NCBI GenBank assembly: GCA_900404475.1
Contig: OUQQ01000255.1
Coordinates: 1 to 25,891 of the forward strand
DNA from: Spongospora subterranea
Lineage: Eukaryota; Endomyxa; Phytomyxea; Plasmodiophorida; Plasmodiophoridae
Reading direction: 5' to 3'
Length of the DNA stretch: 25,891 bases
A program made the translations under genes and the position numbers. Positions 22,775 to 25,891 of this stretch are shown piece by piece. Numbering within the stretch: position 1 is the first letter of the stretch; each line of letters starts with the position of its first letter. A model generated the notes under the pieces. That model was not told the DNA's origin and searched no databases. It saw only the letters and a program-made list of their open reading frames with translations.

Positions 22775-24453
22775 ATGTTTATCAGAAGCGGCGGAATCAG
22801 ATTATCCTATCAGGTTCGTTTCATCACTTCCCTGAACGTTGCCGCGTACTTTATTACATACTGTACTTGCCATTGTCTTCGTTTAGGCATTCGAAAATGT
22901 ATCGCTCATATTATATACAGGACGGCAACTCAAGTCGCTTGACGTCCTCGACCAGTATTGCGATGACGAGGTCCAGGATATTTTCATAGGTATAGTCTGC
23001 ATTATTGATTCCTCATTTACTAACATCAGGCACAATAAGATAATAATTCTGTTTCCGAAGTACTTCCTTTACCGCCCGTATTCTCCAAGCTCAAGCAGCT
23101 GGACTTGTCAAACAACCACATTGTGAATCTGACACACAACCCATTTCGCTTTCTGTTTAACCTGCGGGTCCTGAATCTGTCCAAAAACTCAATCTCTTAC
23201 GTTGAAGGTAGCATCACATGTTCCTTGGTTTGGACTTGCTGTTGCTGATGGATGCAGGCTTATCTTGCTTGCTGCAACTAGAGTGGTTAAATCTATCACA
23301 AAATTTAATCCACGATTTAACTGGGGTTGAGAATCTCCATAATCTGCGAATCTTGAATGTTTCTCAAAATGAACTCGAAGGGATTGGCAATCTAAATACG
23401 AATATCAATCTTCAGGTTGCCCCTATCATTCACTTTTTGCTTGTCATGACTATTTCGGATTAGGATCTCGACGTCTCTTGTAATAACATTGCGACCCTAG
23501 ATTGTGCTTCGGACTTACTTCCGAAAAACTCGCTGGAAAGTTTGAATTTATCACGTAACTTCATATCTTCAATCAAATCCATGACGTTTCTGTCTGGTTT
23601 AAACTCTCTTCGGAAATTATTTTGCGGTTAAGTTGGTCATTGCAACAAATTTCAAAATTAATTAATGCTGAATCCTGCTAGATGACAATCCTTTTATCAT
23701 CGAATCCATACAGCATCAGTACAATTTCCGCTCGTTTTTATGCTTCGTATTGCCATCAATCACAAGCATCAACGGATTGCCTACGACTCCGCTAGAAATG
23801 TACAGAACCGACGACGCATTTTGATATTTTTCTATCTGAGGCATTCTAATTTGACGATGTCTGTAGTGATCAGGGCCAGAAATTATTCTGCGACGAAGCC
23901 AGCGTTTTGTCACAAGATCTCTTGAATCTTTTAGACGATGAAAATGACCAGTCGATATCACGTTATCTTTCCATTGCGGCTCCGCCCGAAGACATGCTTT
24001 GTAAGCTAAAATACCCGGGATATCATGAAAATCTGGATTGTCGATCGTCTTCCACATTGATAACCGTCATCCCTAACCAAAAAGAAGGTCAAGCCTCTCT
24101 CTTTTACCAGAAAATAGAGTGATAATTTTCAACCGATTCAAGTTTATGACTCTAGCATTTGACTCTGTGCACGCAGGTCTTTAAATTTACAGTTATTAAT
24201 TCGGGAACCAAGCACTCCGATAGAGAGGTGGAGTTTGCGAGGCGTCGCAGCTACAGTTATTCAGAGTCATTGGCGAAGAAAAAGAATTCTCCAAATTTAC
24301 AACGACTACGTCAAAAACACAACATGTCGCAACAACCGAAGAAGCTTGGAAGCTCGAGTAACGACATTGGAAGCCCAACTAAACAAAGCTTTGCAGGAGC
24401 TATCAGCCTTGAAAAGGACATTGAACCTTCAAGTAAAACAATACACCCCATAG
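22775..24453 (+). CDS. LRR-IQ-coiled-coil protein resembling CEP97
   Basis: Probable centriole or ciliary-base protein. Exons 22775-22813, 22887-22989, 23040-23207, 23258-23415, 23464-23626, 23682-23799, 23867-24118, 24177-24453 (1,278 nt, 425 aa). It begins MFIRSGGIRLSYQ and then carries about six SDS22-like leucine-rich repeats (LKQLDLSNNHI, LRVLNLSKNSI, LEWLNLSQNLI, LRILNVSQNEL, LDVSCNNI, LESLNLSRNFI), an LRR cap (DDNPFIIESIQHQYNFRSF), a linker, one IQ calmodulin-binding motif (AATVIQSHWRRKR, about residue 350) and a C-terminal coiled coil (LEARVTTLEAQLNKALQEL). The order LRR, IQ, coiled coil matches animal CEP97, which with CP110 caps centrioles, though CEP97 is about twice as long. Other LRR-IQ proteins (LRRIQ, LRRC families) are alternatives. 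An ATG at 22747 is in another frame and does not splice well. Convergent with the ZC3H3-like gene. Confidence 0.8.
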
Positions 24454-24599
24454 TAATAGGAAATATTAATGAATTTATAGATACACGTTGGTGGATACAT
24501 ATATGAATATTTGACATGATTGAATATAGGATCATGTGCCTCTACGATCAGATTGGGGAAAAATACAAATATGCTAACACGGTCAGTAACAAAACGAGT

Positions 24600-25891
24600 C
24601 TAGCCAATTGGAGAACAATTGGCCAGTCGGAATTGGTCCTGGCGCATACGGTCAATATCGTGGTCATTTGCGTTACAATCCAAAGGAGAATCGTTGATTT
24701 CAACAACATCGCCTTTGTCTTTTCGTTTCGTTATATAAGTGTGTTTCAGTCGACACTGGTCGCCTTTGGAACAGTAACCTAGAAGAATTTAAGCATCAAG
24801 TGACGTAATAATGACAAAACCTGTCGCGACCCTTGAGAAAATCTTGGCAAATTGCCGCAGTTGCATTAACCTTAACATGGCGGTATGCGCAACTATCACC
24901 TTTTGTGCACGTCCCCTACGAACAATTACAGCAAGTTCCAATATGATCTCCTAAAGACGAACCTTCAAATAATGAGTGCAGACAGGCATCTTATTTCTAT
25001 CAACTGTGTGTGACAAAAGACAAGTCTCTGGGGACGAACAAACTCCATCTGATACAAAAGTTCGACAGACCGCAACTTTGGTGGTATCATGCAAAAATGG
25101 GCATTCTTTGGCAAGCTTACAAAACCCTACATCCCGTTCTCAAAAATTAGACGAAAATAGGTCAAGTCAAAAACTATTGGCACCGAATCTGCAGAAGAAC
25201 ATGCACAATTGTCTCTTCCTTTTGTCAAGCTTCTTATGGCGAACGATGTCAAGGCTTCGCCTCAATTTGGAAGATGCGGCTTGCCTGCTGCTCTGCAGCG
25301 ATGATCTCACCAAAGACCCCTGAATTACACTAAGCTTAGGATTACATTTATGCGACGGAATACATACGCTTGACGATTTGATAAAGTCAAATCCATTCAG
25401 ATGCACGCGACTGGGAATGAAACTCTTTACTGAGTTTATAGGGTTTGCATTACTCGACGAACGAATTAAACTACGACCGCATGGTGAAAGTCGAAATAAA
25501 ACGCCGTTAACATTTAATGAACGGTTAACAGAATCTGTTGACAACACATAAGCAAGGAGCATGAGAGAGCGCTTGTAGAACTAACGAGAATGGGTAAACA
25601 ATCGTGGCTTCGGTTTTGACAGTGATTTACAGCTAACAATTTTTACCGGTTTAGGCGGTACATAACCTGGTGCCTTAAAAGTATATCTGCTACAAGAAAA
25701 CTGTCAACTTAGAAGAGGCGACAATGCGACCGTCGTACGACTTCATCGAAACAGCGTTAGTTCCTTTCTGTTCCCTCAAAAGGTTCTGTAGAATACGTAA
25801 CCTACTCTCGGCAGACACTGGAATCTAGAAATAAGACAGCACTCCAACATCAACATTCAAAATCCCGCTAACTCAAACGATATACCTTTTT
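24600..25891 (-). CDS. ZC3H3-like CCCH zinc-finger protein (5' end missing)
   Basis: Nuclear RNA-binding protein; animal ZC3H3 acts in mRNA 3'-end processing, polyadenylation and export. On the minus strand the window edge cuts the gene: only a few bases (AAAAAG) of an upstream exon remain at 25886-25891 before a GTATAT donor. Then an exon from about 25824 (IPVSAESRLRILQNLLREQ), one from about 25690 (APGYVPPKPVKIV), one from about 25548 with NVNGVLFRLSPCGRSLIR, a segment typical of the family, and from there the finger array: CMFFCRFGFC-KLAKEC-PFLH, CRTFVSDGVC-SSPETC-LLSH, CTHYLKGTC-TKGDSC-AYRH and CQDFLKGYC-SKGDQC-RLKH, across introns at about 25135-25195, 24922-24968 and 24776-24827. An acidic tail ends at the TAG at 24600. 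Four CX7-8CX5CX3H fingers are seen, where human ZC3H3 has five. Yeast Yth1/CPSF30 is a less likely alternative because of the upstream segment. Confidence 0.88.

Noticed and set aside
25167..25323. Plus-strand coding frame near the right end
   Set aside because: The minus strand encodes the ZC3H3-like finger region with matching splice sites; the plus frame is its shadow.

Overview
This window is nuclear DNA from a eukaryote with compact, intron-rich genes. Almost every gene can be rebuilt only by joining short exons across introns of about 45-60 nt that begin GT and end AG, often with a CTAAC/CTAAT/CTGAT-like branch site. The likeliest source is an early-diverging, probably flagellated (chytrid-like) fungus. 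The gene set is opisthokont: RNase H1, a diaphanous-type formin, GRASP, ArfGAP, DHX16/Prp2 and ZC3H3. There is a decayed RecQ-like helicase of the kind common in fungal genomes, and a CEP97-like LRR/IQ protein suggests centrioles. This placement is inference, not proof.

Layout. 1-396: repeat-rich leader with many TAACGGCGTTA-type motifs. 397-1724 (+): RNase H1 with two tandem hybrid-binding domains. 2132-6648 (-): diaphanous-related formin, convergent with RNase H1. 7214-8127 (-): short GRASP Golgi stacking protein. 8130-9930: gene-poor, with a decayed hAT transposase. 9930-10880 (+): Nol12/Rrp17 nucleolar protein. 11077-11744 (+): unrecognised coiled-coil protein, convergent with an ArfGAP at 11777-12481 (-) that is little more than its catalytic domain. 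12482-14003: no gene I can support. 14004-18164 (-): the spliceosomal DEAH helicase DHX16/Prp2 in about 20 exons. 18165-20413: a broken RecQ-type helicase on the minus strand (about 18820-19680), with a fold-back inverted repeat beside it. 20414-22507 (+): an unrecognised multi-exon gene. 22775-24453 (+): LRR-IQ-coiled-coil protein resembling CEP97, convergent with 24600-25891 (-): a ZC3H3-like CCCH zinc-finger protein whose 5' end lies outside the window.

The genes do not form one pathway. Several concern RNA handling (RNase H1, Nol12, DHX16, ZC3H3), two the Golgi (GRASP, ArfGAP), one actin and one probably centrioles. In a eukaryote this mix need not mean functional clustering. Exon boundaries were read by eye from splice sites, frame and family similarity. 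Those of RNase H1, GRASP, Nol12 and the LRR gene add up to exact multiples of three. I found no tRNA, rRNA or CRISPR array, and no system I can defend as wholly new. The best leads are the RNase H1 exon duplication, the minimal ArfGAP and GRASP, the RecQ fossil, and two unrecognised genes.
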